DNA from: Leptospira kirschneri serovar Cynopteri str. 3522 CT
GTDB lineage: Bacteria > Spirochaetota > Leptospiria > Leptospirales > Leptospiraceae
Direction of reading: 5' to 3'
DNA: 64,000 bases
Assembly (NCBI RefSeq): GCF_000243695.2
Contig: NZ_AHMN02000004.1
Coordinates: 310,001-374,000, forward strand
The notes under the pieces are model-generated. The model ran no database searches. It was not told the origin of the DNA and was given only the letters and a program-made list of their open reading frames with translations. Below, in pieces: positions 14,642 to 29,436 of the stretch. Both the position numbers and the translations under genes were made by a program. Position 1 is the stretch's first letter. Every line of letters begins with the position of its first letter.

Positions 14642-14741
14642 AAAGTTTTTGAAAAATTAATTCTCCATAAATTTTTGTTTCATGGAAACATAGATTAAAG
14701 CAGTTTTGTTGATCTGAATTATAAATTTTTTCAATAACTCT
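14642..14741 (-). mobile_element. 100-bp MITE-like element, copy 1
   Basis: Ends AAAGTTTTTGAAAAATT and AATTTTTTCAATAACTCT form a decayed inverted repeat. Read on the - strand, the interior (AGATCAACAAAACTGCTTTAA, then TTTCCATGAAAC) matches the interior of the copy at 38869-38963. No coding capacity. The flanking 14742-15164 holds only AT-rich DNA, with a partial end-like sequence AACAACTCTA near 14806. Confidence 0.7.
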
Positions 14742-15164
14742 GATAAGATATTTAAAATTCGATTTCGAAAATAGAGATCGTCTTCAAATTTATAACAACT
14801 CTATTATATAGAAATTACCAAGACTTTAAATTTGCACGTCAGTTTTTTAGATATGAGAATTTATGATACATTTTCAGTAGAAGTTATCTTAAAACGATTG
14901 GAATCGGCATTTTAAATAAAAATAAAGTATTTTCGAAATAGATTATAGTATCAATCTACTTAAAAGATTTTGAATAAGAACCTCTATAAAATTCCAAAAA
15001 AATCATTTCTACGGCAAATTTCTGCACGAAATCAATCTCTGTTTTGTGATCATCATTCATAAAATTCACTTTAAATTTTGAAAACGAATTTTAAAAAATC
15101 TCAAGAAGTTTTATAACTTCTTTTTTTTTCTTGCAATCTCCCATATTTATGGGACTGTAAAAAT

Positions 15165-15419
15165 GTGAAAACTACACTGGAAATACCGGATTTACTGTAT
15201 AAAAAAGCGAAAATAAAAGCCGCCGAAAGAGGAATTTCCATGCGTGCTTTTGTGGTCGAAGCTTTAGAGCACAATTTAAAAGTAGAAGAGGCTGTCAAAA
15301 AAGAAGAGACTGCATCTAAGTTTGTCACGAACTCTTATGGATGGCCCGTTCTTTCTAAAAAGAAAGGTGTTAAGGTAACCAACGAAGTTATCAATACAAT
15401 CAAGGAAGAAGAAGGTTAA
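15165..15419 (+). CDS. Ribbon-helix-helix antitoxin, VapB-like
   Basis: An 84-residue protein with GTG start. The N-terminus (TTLEIPDLLYKKAKIKAAERGISMRAFVVEALEHNL) has the beta strand plus two helices of a ribbon-helix-helix DNA-binding antitoxin. The C-terminal half is charged and would wrap the toxin. The stop is 1 bp before the toxin ATG, the usual antitoxin-first layout. Such antitoxins bind their own promoter as dimers; the promoter should lie in 15060-15150. The out-of-frame ATG at 15163 runs into TGA, so it is not the start. Confidence 0.82.
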   Translation: MKTTLEIPDLLYKKAKIKAAERGISMRAFVVEALEHNLKVEEAVKKEETASKFVTNSYGWPVLSKKKGVKVTNEVINTIKEEEG

Positions 15420-15420
15420 A

Positions 15421-15855
15421 ATGAAATATCTTTTAGATGTAAATGTTTTGATTTCCTTATGTGACTCCAATCATGTTTTTCATGAAAAAGCCTGGAAATG
15501 GTTTGATCGAAAGGCAAGAAACGGTTGGGCTACTTGTCCGATTACTCAGAATGCTTTGGTTCGAATTATGAGTCATTCCTCTTATCCGGGAAGCCCCGGT
15601 GGAGTTGAGGTTGTTTCTGCCATTTTACATTCTCTTTTAAAAGTAAACGGGCATCGGTTTATTCCGGATAATATTTCCATCAATTCTCCTTTATTTTATC
15701 TGAATATAGTTTCTGTCAGTTCTAAACAGATTACGGACGTTTATTTATTGGCACTAAGCGTTTATCATAAAGTCAAGTTTGCCACTTTCGATTCTAAAAT
15801 TCCTTATGACTCGGTTGATCGCGGAAAGGAACATTTAGAGTTGATTGCTGCCTAA
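15421..15855 (+). CDS. PIN-domain toxin, VapC-like
   Basis: A 144-residue PIN-domain protein, the expected size for VapC ribonucleases. Asp6 (YLLDVNVLI), Asp106 (ITDVYLLAL) and Asp124 (ATFDSKI) are three of the four metal-binding acids. The second acid, expected as Glu in the motif T-E-N-x-x-x-R, is Gln43 here (CPITQNALVRI). VapC toxins cleave tRNA or rRNA; the Gln may weaken activity. It begins 1 bp after the antitoxin stop. Family call is strong, activity uncertain. Confidence 0.85.
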   Translation: MKYLLDVNVLISLCDSNHVFHEKAWKWFDRKARNGWATCPITQNALVRIMSHSSYPGSPGGVEVVSAILHSLLKVNGHRFIPDNISINSPLFYLNIVSVSSKQITDVYLLALSVYHKVKFATFDSKIPYDSVDRGKEHLELIAA

Positions 15856-15950
15856 TTCTATACTTTAGTATATTCTATTTTTTGAATTAATAAAGATCTT
15901 TTAGAACAAATCTCAAAAAGAATTAGTGTTTGGAAATAATCTTTAAAAAT

Positions 15951-16048
15951 AGAGTTGTTGAAATATTTCATGGTGGATTAACAAGACTATTTCAACCATC
16001 CATTTCAATAAAACAGACAAAGATAGGGAATTATTTTTCAACGATTCT
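15951..16048 (+). mobile_element. 98-bp MITE-like element, copy 2
   Basis: Begins AGAGTTGTTGAAATATT and ends TTATTTTTCAACGATTCT, an imperfect inverted repeat matching the termini of the copies at 38869 and 40056. Length 98 bp. It lies in the 572-bp gap between the VapC-like toxin and the CapA-like gene. No coding capacity. Confidence 0.72.
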
Positions 16049-16174
16049 AATTAATAACGAATTCCTGCGTAAAATTGGGGTTCTATGATCGTTATCAGGG
16101 ATAAAAATTCATTTTACAGATCTTACACAAGATTGATTGTTTACTCTTAGTGTTTTTTAAATTTTAAAAATCCT

Positions 16175-16321
16175 ACTACTCGGACACATCAAAATGAACG
16201 ATCGATTTTGTTAAAATGTAGAAGTTTTTACAGATTGAATCTAACCCGGAAGTTTATGGCTTTTTTGGCAGGAAGCCTACATTCTAACTTTTAGAAAAGT
16301 CCATGGGATTGTCCGAGTAGT
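16175..16321. mobile_element. 147-bp element with perfect 12-bp terminal inverted repeats
   Basis: ACTACTCGGACA at 16175-16186 is the exact reverse complement of TGTCCGAGTAGT at 16310-16321. The interior is not self-complementary overall, although GGCAGGAAGCC near 16267 is a small hairpin. This is distinct from the other two inverted-repeat families. It could be a non-autonomous element or the ends of a decayed insertion sequence. Confidence 0.65.
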
Positions 16322-16427
16322 TAAGTTCAAAATCGAAAGGTAGGAAAATTGAATTTCTAATACGAGAATATACAAACAAAAAGTTTTCGATAAAGTATGT
16401 TCGTTTTTTGAATTCTACATTCAGGTT

Positions 16428-17627
16428 ATGATAACAAAAAAAGTTTCTAAACGTACTTTAGGACCAATTTTTATCTTTTTCTTTTTGTCCTGTCTTCCTG
16501 GATTTTTAAAGGAGTCTAGTACCGAAAATTCTCAGGTCGATTCCTCGTCTACTTTTGAAATCCTTCAAGACAAGATTGATTCTGTTTTACATCCAGAACA
16601 CAATCAGGATCCAGGACTTCTCAAGCTACTTGCTGGAGGAGACGTTATGTTCAATTGGGGGATCCGAGATACAATTCGTAAACATGGAGAAATTGCGCCG
16701 GTAGAAGGTCTTAGGGCACTTTTTAACGAAGCAGATTTTAGGATGATCAATTTGGAAACTCCGGTAGTTGCTTCTAAAACGGAAGAATCTAAAAAGGCTT
16801 ATATATTTACAGCCCACGAAAAAGATCTAAATTCTCTCAAATATTTGGGAGTGGATATGGTATTTTTAGGAAACAATCATTCCTTTGATCATGGGCAGCA
16901 AGGAATGAGCGAAACCTTAGATATATTAAATAAAAATAATATTCTATTTGTAGGTGCGGGAAAAAAACTTCCTGAAGTTCTGGAACCTTTAAACCTAAAT
17001 CTAAAAGGTTCGGATCTGCGAATCCATTCCGTGACCGCAATCGCCGAACAAACACACTATGCTACTACTACAAGATCTGGGGTGGCTCCTTTTTTATTTC
17101 CTTCTTTGAGAGCTACGTTTTTTGAAAAAAATATTTCCCCTAAAAATTATCCTACTCCGGTTCGTATCGTTTCTTTACATTGGGGTGTGGAATATTCTCC
17201 GTTTCCAACTTCAGATCAAAGAAAAATAGCAAGATCCTTGATCGATTCTGGCGTAAAGATAGTGATCGGTCATCATCCTCATATTCCTCAAGGTGTGGAA
17301 GTTTATAAAGGAGGGGTGATTTTGTATTCTTTAGGGAATTTGATTTTTGGAAGTAGAAATTCTTATCTAAATCACAATTTGATCGCTATTCTACATATTC
17401 GTAATAATCATTTAGAACGTGTTGAACTAGTTCCCATCTTCGGAAAATTCCAAAAAGAAGATCATAAGATCCGACCTGTAACGGGTTCAGAAGCACGGGA
17501 GTTCTTACATGAAATTTCAGTTCTTTCGGCTGAACTAGGAACAAAACTGAGAGTAGAAGGAGATAGAGCCTTTCTGGATCTTCCGACAAATTCCACCTTG
17601 ACCCCCGTCTCTAAACGCAAAAGATAG
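16428..17627 (+). CDS. CapA-family metallophosphatase-like lipoprotein
   Basis: A 399-residue protein. The N-terminus is basic and then hydrophobic, ending FFFLSC at Cys21, a plausible spirochete lipobox, so it is probably lipid-anchored outside the cytoplasm. The CapA/PgsA calcineurin-like domain follows: LLAGGDVMFNWG, INLETPVV, FLGNNHSFDHG, and VKIVIGHHPHIPQG with YSLGNLIFG. The family acts in poly-gamma-glutamate export or as periplasmic phosphoesterase-like enzymes; no pgsB/C partners are visible, so substrate is unknown. Confidence 0.82.
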   Translation: MITKKVSKRTLGPIFIFFFLSCLPGFLKESSTENSQVDSSSTFEILQDKIDSVLHPEHNQDPGLLKLLAGGDVMFNWGIRDTIRKHGEIAPVEGLRALFNEADFRMINLETPVVASKTEESKKAYIFTAHEKDLNSLKYLGVDMVFLGNNHSFDHGQQGMSETLDILNKNNILFVGAGKKLPEVLEPLNLNLKGSDLRIHSVTAIAEQTHYATTTRSGVAPFLFPSLRATFFEKNISPKNYPTPVRIVSLHWGVEYSPFPTSDQRKIARSLIDSGVKIVIGHHPHIPQGVEVYKGGVILYSLGNLIFGSRNSYLNHNLIAILHIRNNHLERVELVPIFGKFQKEDHKIRPVTGSEAREFLHEISVLSAELGTKLRVEGDRAFLDLPTNSTLTPVSKRKR

Positions 17628-17636
17628 GTTAAATCT

Positions 17637-17952
<316 letters not shown>

Positions 17953-17960
<8 letters not shown>

Positions 17961-18402
17961 TGATATCAATAGAGTGACTTTGGTCGGGCGTTTCACGCGC
18001 GACCCAGAATTCAAATCGATCAACGGAACCTCTTTGGTAAACTTCTCTTTAGCAAATGGTAGAACCTATGTGTCTAACGGAGAAAAAAGGGAAGAGTCTC
18101 ACTTTTTCGACTGTGAAGTCTGGGGTAAACCGGCTGATATTATTCAACAATACTGCAAAAAAGGAAAGCAGATTGCTATTGAAGGAAGATTGAAACAAGA
18201 TACATGGGAAACTCCAGAAGGAAAAAAGGCGTCTCGAATTCGGATTGTTGTGGAGAATTTTCAACTCCTAGGTTCTAAAGACGATTCTTCGAGCGGGTCT
18301 TCTGTTTCCTCTTCTCCAGCATCTGCTGGAGGAAATTCCTATCCATCTTCTCCGGAATACTATAACGCCGCAGATGGTGGTGACGACGACATACCGTTTT
18401 AA
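17953..18402 (+). CDS. ssb: Single-stranded DNA-binding protein
   Basis: A 149-residue SSB. The OB fold runs residues 1 to about 110 (NRVTLVGRFTRDPEF, FFDCEVWGKPADI, GRLKQDTWE, RIRIVVENFQLL), followed by a Ser/Gly-rich linker and the acidic tip DDDIPF that recruits replication and repair partners. Its position between rpsF and rpsR is the classic bacterial order. Confidence 0.96.
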
Positions 18403-18413
18403 TGAGGTAATTT

Positions 18414-18725
18414 ATGAGCGAGAACGAAATTAAAGAAGAACGTTCCGAAAGATCGGAACAAGGCGACATTTCCACAGAGATGGAAGGTAAGCCGCAAAGA
18501 AAACAAAACAAATACAAGAAAAAAGTCTGTCGTTTTACTGCAGATCCAGAACTTGCAAAACAAATCAATTATAAGAATATCGAACTTTTGGAAAGGTTTA
18601 TTACCAATCGTGGTAAAATCATTCCTAGAAGAATTACCGGAACCAGCGCTCGTTATCAAAGGGTTCTTGCACGAGAAATTCGTAAAGCGAGAAGTATCGG
18701 TCTTCTACCTTACAAGGTAAATTGA
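18414..18725 (+). CDS. rpsR: 30S ribosomal protein S18
   Basis: A 103-residue S18. The C-terminal 70 residues hold the conserved core: [42 protein letters not shown] and [16 protein letters not shown]. The N-terminal 30 residues are a charged extension absent from short S18 proteins. TGAGG precedes the ATG. Part of the S6 operon. Confidence 0.96.
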
Positions 18726-18734
18726 GGTACGAAT

Positions 18735-19184
18735 ATGAGAGTGATCTTACAAAAAGACGTTATTAATTTAGGAGATGCTGGAGATCTAAAGGAAGTTGCA
18801 GACGGTTACGCTAGAAACTTTCTTTTTCCTAAAAGACTTGCAGTTCGTGCTAACGAAGGAAATACAAAAGCCGCTCTTCACCAAAAGAAGTTAGGTGAAC
18901 TCAAAAGAGAAAAACGTAAAAAGGCCATGGAAGACGTAGGTGGCAGTCTGAACGGTAAAGAATACGAGATTCTGGTAAAAACCGGCGGAGGAGAAAAGTT
19001 ATTCGGAGCCGTAACTCCGATCGACGTGGCTTCTATTCTGAAAAAAAATGGCTTCGAATTGGATAAAAGAAAAATCGAAATCGCTGAGCCAATCCGTAAT
19101 CTAGGTTCCTATAAAATCAAGATTCGTCTTGCAGAAGGAATTCAACCTACGATTACTCTACACGTTAAAAAAGAAGAAGAGTGA
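18735..19184 (+). CDS. rplI: 50S ribosomal protein L9
   Basis: A 149-residue L9 of standard size. MRVILQKDVINLGDAGDLKEVADGYARNFLFPKRLAV is the N-terminal rRNA-binding domain, followed by the long helix rich in Lys/Glu and the C-terminal domain ending ITLHVKK. It starts 9 bp after rpsR and is followed closely by dnaB. Confidence 0.97.
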   Translation: MRVILQKDVINLGDAGDLKEVADGYARNFLFPKRLAVRANEGNTKAALHQKKLGELKREKRKKAMEDVGGSLNGKEYEILVKTGGGEKLFGAVTPIDVASILKKNGFELDKRKIEIAEPIRNLGSYKIKIRLAEGIQPTITLHVKKEEE

Positions 19185-19201
19185 TTTTTATTTAAGGGAC
19201 C

Positions 19202-20530
<1,329 letters not shown>

Positions 20531-20562
20531 TTTTATAAGTTTTTGATAGGAAACGGAAATCA

Positions 20563-22368
<1,806 letters not shown>

Positions 22369-22372
22369 ACTT

Positions 22373-23354
22373 ATTTCCACGCGCAAAGAACAGTTTAACT
22401 TCGAGAATCAGGATCTGTATCGTAAGGTCTGTGGTATCAACGACGAAGGTGTCAAAATTCTCGAAAAACAACTCGAGATGGATATTATTCCGAGGGCAAC
22501 GGGTTTCAGATCGAGGGTGAATCCGCAAAAGTGGAATTTGCATTAGATTTTTTTAAAAAACTAGAAGCCAATTATCTAGAACGTCCCGATCGGGATTTTA
22601 TCGATTCATTCGATTTTGCTTATATTCTAAAAGATGCAGGTAAGGAACTTCGCAAAAAGAGAGCGAGGGAAACCGAACCCGAAAGAATTACTCCTTGGAA
22701 ACCGAGCGATAAAATTCTTACTACATATCGAGGGAAACATATTTTTCCTAGGACTCGAAATCAGGAAATTTATTTCAGATCCTTTCAGGAAAATTTGATC
22801 ACGTTTGCCTTAGGTCCTGCTGGAACTGGAAAAACGTTTCTTTCCGTTGCGACCGCTTGCCGTTTTTTACAAAGTGGTACTATCGATAAGATTATTCTGA
22901 CTAGACCAGCGGTCGAGGCGGGTGAAAATTTAGGTTTTTTACCGGGAGATCTCAATCAAAAAGTGGATCCTTATTTACGTCCGGTTTATGACGCTTTGGG
23001 AGAATGTATCGGAGTAGAAAAAACCCAAGAGTATATTTCTTTAACTAAAATTGAAATTGCTCCGGTCGCATTTATGAGAGGTAGAACTCTTTCCAATGCA
23101 TTTATCATTTTGGACGAGGCACAAAATTGTACTCTGGCTCAGCTTAAGATGATTATGACTCGTTTAGGAAGAAATTCTAGAATGTGCATTTCCGGTGATT
23201 CTACTCAGATTGATTTGGATCATGGACGTTCTGGGTTGGAAAAAGTAGTGACTTTATTTAAAAACACAGATCAAATTGGAATGGTCTTTTTTGGTAAAGA
23301 AGACATTACCAGACATCCTCTTGTGGAAGTGATCGTTCGTAAATTCGAGGAGTT

Positions 23355-23358
<4 letters not shown>
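22373..23358 (+). pseudogene. PhoH-family ATPase with an apparent one-base frameshift
   Basis: The intact downstream frame (from GTG 22531) holds the PhoH ATPase: [16 protein letters not shown] (Walker A), [19 protein letters not shown], and [11 protein letters not shown] (Walker B). The expected PhoH N-terminus is present just upstream but in another frame: [26 protein letters not shown], then, after a shift at the G-run 22494-22496, [15 protein letters not shown]. Adding one G (GGGG for GGG) restores a 328-residue protein. The joined frame has no ATG/GTG/TTG start; ATT at 22373, 4 bp after the aspS stop, fits. A sequencing error, strain mutation or rarer recoding are all possible. Confidence 0.85.
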
Positions 23359-25777
<2,419 letters not shown>

Positions 25778-25778
<1 letters not shown>

Positions 25779-26272
25779 TTTCTGATTTAGTCTCCATCTC
25801 CAATGACTATGGAGAAATTTCTTGGTGGAACGAGTCAGAAATACTTATCAATTGTAAAATTCTTTTTCGAAAGGAATTAAACGATTCTGAGTGCGAGCTG
25901 AGTCTTTTACTCGTTGGAGATTCCGATATGAGGGAAATCAACCGTTTACGTCGTGGAAAAGATAAAACTACGGATGTGCTTTCCTTTCCTTTGGAGTTTG
26001 ATCTTTCTCCTTTGCAAAAGATACTTCCGAAAAATGCCGGTTCCGATCGGAAAAAGTCTCCGCCAATTGCGTTAGGAGAAATTGTGATTTCAATAGATAC
26101 TCTTCAAAAACAGGCAAAAGAAATCGGCCATTCCGAAAAAGACGAGTTTTATCGATTGCTGGTTCACGGGTTTTTACATCTCTTAGGTTATGATCACGAG
26201 CGGGGAGAAGAAGAGGAAAACATTATGAAATTGAAGGAAGACGAATGTCTGGAAATTCTCCAGGGGCTCTGA
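25778..26272 (+). CDS. ybeY: Endoribonuclease YbeY
   Basis: The C-terminal zinc motif [12 protein letters not shown] (H-x3-H-x5-H) and [11 protein letters not shown] identify YbeY, which acts in 16S rRNA maturation and ribosome quality control. The ATG at 25928 would cut off conserved strands ([20 protein letters not shown]), and the frame is open upstream to the pgpH stop. The likely start is ATT at 25778, overlapping that TGA, or CTG at 25775, giving about 164 residues, a normal size. The start codon is therefore unusual and not proven. Confidence 0.85.
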
Positions 26273-27027
26273 AAAAAATCCGAGGAATTGTATTGGAATC
26301 TAAAACGATTCAGGAAGGAGATGCGGTGATTCGTTTACTTCCGGAAATTGGTTCTGTGGAAAATTTTCGCATTCGTGGAATTCGAAAAAGTAAAACTAGA
26401 CCAATCGCTTCTGTGGAGCCGGGTTCACTTTCCGACGTAGATTATTATCATTCTAAAAATAAAGAGACGCATAACGTAAAAGAGATTTCTCTAATCAATC
26501 GATTTGACCGCGCTAAGTCCGGTTATTTAGGAACTGTATTCGTGTCTTATCTCGTGGAACTTGCGTCTTCGTTTACACCGGACGGAGCGGAACATCCGGG
26601 AGAGTTTCGTTTATTGTTTGGAGCTTTGGAAGAATTGGAAGAGAATGGCGTCTCCGTTTTAATTTTACCTTTTTTTAAATTACGTCTTCTTGTATCTGGA
26701 GGATTTATTTCCAAGGAACTGTTATGTCATTCTTGCGGAGCTGAGTTGAAGGAGATGACATTCGTTACATTACAAACTACTCCATTGGAATTGATCTGTG
26801 GAAATTGTCTTTACGGAGATAAAAACGATTTAGGTTGGGTGCAATGGATTCAAACTTTTTTGATGCTTAGATTTCGGGACTTAAAAGAAAGAGAAATATC
26901 CGTTGAAAACATTCTGGACTTAGACAGAATTTGCAATCAAATGCTCGAACCAATTTTAAGAAAGAAATTAAAATCTGCGTCGACCTTATACGAGGCGCTT
27001 GGAGAAAATCTTGGAAAGTTTTCTTAA
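26245..27027 (+). CDS. recO: DNA repair protein RecO
   Basis: A 260-residue RecO. The N-terminal OB-like domain begins [23 protein letters not shown], and a zinc finger near residues 155-192 is formed by CHSCGAEL and CGNC. RecO loads RecA at gaps with RecR. The ATG lies 28 bp inside ybeY; a start nearer the ybeY stop is possible but lacks ATG/GTG/TTG. Neighbouring ybeY and recO are often co-transcribed. Confidence 0.9.
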   Translation: MSGNSPGALKKIRGIVLESKTIQEGDAVIRLLPEIGSVENFRIRGIRKSKTRPIASVEPGSLSDVDYYHSKNKETHNVKEISLINRFDRAKSGYLGTVFVSYLVELASSFTPDGAEHPGEFRLLFGALEELEENGVSVLILPFFKLRLLVSGGFISKELLCHSCGAELKEMTFVTLQTTPLELICGNCLYGDKNDLGWVQWIQTFLMLRFRDLKEREISVENILDLDRICNQMLEPILRKKLKSASTLYEALGENLGKFS

Positions 27028-27286
27028 GACGATACTTTTTATCTTTTATTTCTGCGTGCTTTTGTTCTTTACGATACTGGACATACGTTGGGATCAAAAA
27101 GTTCCGGTTCAAATTCCGGTTGTGGAAAAAAGAGAGGAACTTGGAAAAAGATCAATACTTGTTTCCACGATGGATCTGAAAAAAATGGTATTTAGAGAAT
27201 TAGAAGTAAGTTGGGAAAATTTACGGAAGAAAAACGTTTTCTACGAAGGAAAATCAATTCAAGTCTTAAAAGACAAAACTCGATAA
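26999..27286 (+). CDS. Small single-pass membrane protein, unknown
   Basis: A 95-residue frame starting TTG at 26999, 29 bp inside recO (a second TTG at 27011 is possible). It has one strong N-terminal TM segment ([19 protein letters not shown]) and a charged extracytoplasmic or cytoplasmic tail. The TM followed by a soluble tail and tight coupling to recO suggest a real gene. I do not recognise the family. Confidence 0.6.
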   Translation: MEKILESFLKTILFIFYFCVLLFFTILDIRWDQKVPVQIPVVEKREELGKRSILVSTMDLKKMVFRELEVSWENLRKKNVFYEGKSIQVLKDKTR

Positions 27287-27320
27287 GACCGTTTTTATCG
27301 ATAAAGTAATCAACGGATTT

Positions 27321-27685
27321 ATATGAAAGAAATTAAAACAAAAAGATTTGATGGGGGAAGAGTCCCCCTCGCTTCAGACGCGTTATGCGTATCTCTCTGC
27401 AATCGACTTAAAATTTATTTATTAATCTCTAACTACTTGAAACGCGTCTTACGCTACCCCCTCGCCGGAAAATACTTCTGTGCACCCGGTTTAAGTGGTA
27501 GTTTTCACATTTTACAGTGGAATTTAAGTAAAGTGGTAGTTCCCACATTTTACGAAAGATCGCTCATCTCAGCTACGCAGAGAAACAACGTAAAAACTCA
27601 ACCTCGCTTCTACGGTCGCTCGGTAACGCTCCCGCTGGCTTATGTTTGTCTCGCTCTCTATGGATCGCTCGACATATGAAAGAAA
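27321..27685. mobile_element. 341-bp insertion flanked by a 12-bp direct repeat, at the argS start
   Basis: ATATGAAAGAAA occurs at 27321-27332 and again at 27674-27685, where it is the argS start region. Between them lies non-coding DNA with GGGGGA-AGAG-TCCCCC hairpin (27353-27368), two TGGTAG(T/t)T..CAC palindromes (27495 and 27533), and GC-richer text (CGCTCGGTAACGCTCCCGCTGG near 27620) unlike the genes. The pattern suggests an inserted element with a target duplication. A 118-codon frame through it (27323-27679) looks like an artefact. Confidence 0.6.
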
Positions 27686-29436
27686 ATGAAACACTTAAAC
27701 AAATCGTATTCAAAACACTAGAAGAAGGTGTTAATATTTTAATCGGTTCATTTCCGGAAGTTGAAAAGGAAACTCTCAAAATCAAAATCGAATACTCTAG
27801 GGATGAAAAATTCGGAGATTATTCCACTTCATTTGCATTAGAAAATTCTAAATTAATAAAAAGGAATCCAATTCAAGTGTCTAAGGAATTGGTTGAGATA
27901 CTACAAAAACGAACGGATCTGTTTGAGAAAGTGGATTTTACTCCGCCTGGTTTTGTAAATTTCAGGATTTCCACTTCGTTTCTTCTGAACTATATAGAAA
28001 CTTCTGTTCTTTCCGGAAATTATTTTCCGAAAGTGGATCTTCCACTCAGGATCAATTTAGAGTTCGTTTCAGCAAATCCAACTGGTCCACTCAATATAGT
28101 ATCTGCAAGAGCGGCCGCAAACGGGGATGCGATGGCTTCTCTTTTAAAAGCGATCGGTCACAAAGTAGATAAAGAATTTTATATCAATGATTATGGAAAT
28201 CAGGTTTTTTTGTTAGGAGTTTCTACGTTAGTTCGAATTCGGGAATTAAAAGGGGAAGAGGGGACTCAGCAAGAAACTGCCGATGATACTCCGATCGAAA
28301 TCATTCTAGAAAAAAATATATTACCCGCCGAAGGGTATCGGGGCGAATATATTAAAGATATTGCAAGTAATTTATTAAAAGATCCTGAAAAAAACGTAAT
28401 AATTGAAAATTTATTAAAACAAAAAAAATACAAAGAACTCGCAGAACTATGCTCCGTTTGGACCGTAGAAAATAATCTCATTTGGCAAAAAAAGGATTTG
28501 GATGCGTTTGGAGTGGAGTTTGATCGTTATTTCAGCGAACGCACGTTACACGAAGCAAACAAAGTTCTTGCTGTAATGAAAGATTTGGAAAAGTCCGGAA
28601 AGATATTTCAAGAAGACGGAAAAAAAGTATTTCGTTCCACTGAATACGGCGACGACAAGGATAGAGTGGTCGTTCGGGATGATGGAAGGCCTACGTATCT
28701 ACTCGCGGATATTGCTTATCATAAGGATAAGATCGAACGCGGATATAATAAAATTTATGATATATGGGGACCAGATCATCACGGATATATCGCCAGACTT
28801 TCCGGAGCGATACAATCTCTTGGATATAAAAAGGAAAATTTTAAAGTAATTATTTCTCAACAGGTTAATCTACTCGAGTCCGGACAAAAGTTAAAAATGA
28901 GTAAACGCGCCGGCTCTTTTCAAACGATGAGCGATCTTATCGGATTTTTAGGAAAACACGGCAAAGACGTAGGACGTTATTTTTTTGTGATGCGCTCTTT
29001 GGACGCTCCGCTTGATTTCGATCTGGATCTAGCTAAGGATGAATCGGATAAAAATCCTGTTTTTTATCTCCAATACGCTCACGCTAGAATCTGCTCCATC
29101 TTCAAAGAGGTAGGCAACGAAACTTCTAAAGAAGCAGCAGCTATATTAGAAATGTCTGAAGAGCGAAAGAGACTTTTATTTTGGATCGCAAAATTTCCGG
29201 AAGAAATATTCGATTCTGCGAATGCGATGGAGCCACATCGAATTACGAACTATCTACAAAATTTTGCAAAGGCATTTACAAGTTTTTATTTAGCAAAAGA
29301 TAATAGACTTAAAGACGCACCAGAAGAGATACGTTTGGGATTGGCTAGGATATGTCTCGCTGCCAAGAACGTACTTGCGGAAGGACTAAAGTTGATTGGA
29401 GTTTCCGCACCGGAAAGGATGGAAAAAGAAAACTGA
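27676..29436 (+). CDS. argS: Arginyl-tRNA synthetase
   Basis: A 586-residue class I synthetase. [20 protein letters not shown] occupies the HIGH position, with NIVS where many bacteria have HVGH, a variant also known in some Arg[13 protein letters not shown] is the KMSKS loop. The C-terminal DALR anticodon domain ends APERMEK. I chose ATG 27676 because codons upstream (TTG 27646) come from the inserted repeat. The insertion has removed the ancestral upstream context, and no good RBS is visible. Confidence 0.95.
   Translation: MKENETLKQIVFKTLEEGVNILIGSFPEVEKETLKIKIEYSRDEKFGDYSTSFALENSKLIKRNPIQVSKELVEILQKRTDLFEKVDFTPPGFVNFRISTSFLLNYIETSVLSGNYFPKVDLPLRINLEFVSANPTGPLNIVSARAAANGDAMASLLKAIGHKVDKEFYINDYGNQVFLLGVSTLVRIRELKGEEGTQQETADDTPIEIILEKNILPAEGYRGEYIKDIASNLLKDPEKNVIIENLLKQKKYKELAELCSVWTVENNLIWQKKDLDAFGVEFDRYFSERTLHEANKVLAVMKDLEKSGKIFQEDGKKVFRSTEYGDDKDRVVVRDDGRPTYLLADIAYHKDKIERGYNKIYDIWGPDHHGYIARLSGAIQSLGYKKENFKVIISQQVNLLESGQKLKMSKRAGSFQTMSDLIGFLGKHGKDVGRYFFVMRSLDAPLDFDLDLAKDESDKNPVFYLQYAHARICSIFKEVGNETSKEAAAILEMSEERKRLLFWIAKFPEEIFDSANAMEPHRITNYLQNFAKAFTSFYLAKDNRLKDAPEEIRLGLARICLAAKNVLAEGLKLIGVSAPERMEKEN

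Noticed and set aside
22494..22496. Programmed frameshifting as the default explanation for phoH
   Set aside because: There is no slippery heptamer or downstream pseudoknot that I can recognise, and a G-run error or mutation is simpler.
25928..25930. ATG 25928 as the ybeY start
   Set aside because: It removes the conserved segment [12 protein letters not shown]; the frame is open and protein-like back to the pgpH stop.
27646..27675. TTG 27646 as the argS start
   Set aside because: The ten added residues come from the repeat; ATG 27676 gives the normal N-terminus.
27323..27679. A 118-codon + strand frame upstream of argS
   Set aside because: It spans the inserted repeat block, has no RBS or domain and ends inside the argS start.
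29352..29435. A start for cinA 28 codons before ATG 29436
   Set aside because: It would overlap argS by 85 bp and add residues with no match to CinA; the TGATG overlap is typical of coupled genes.
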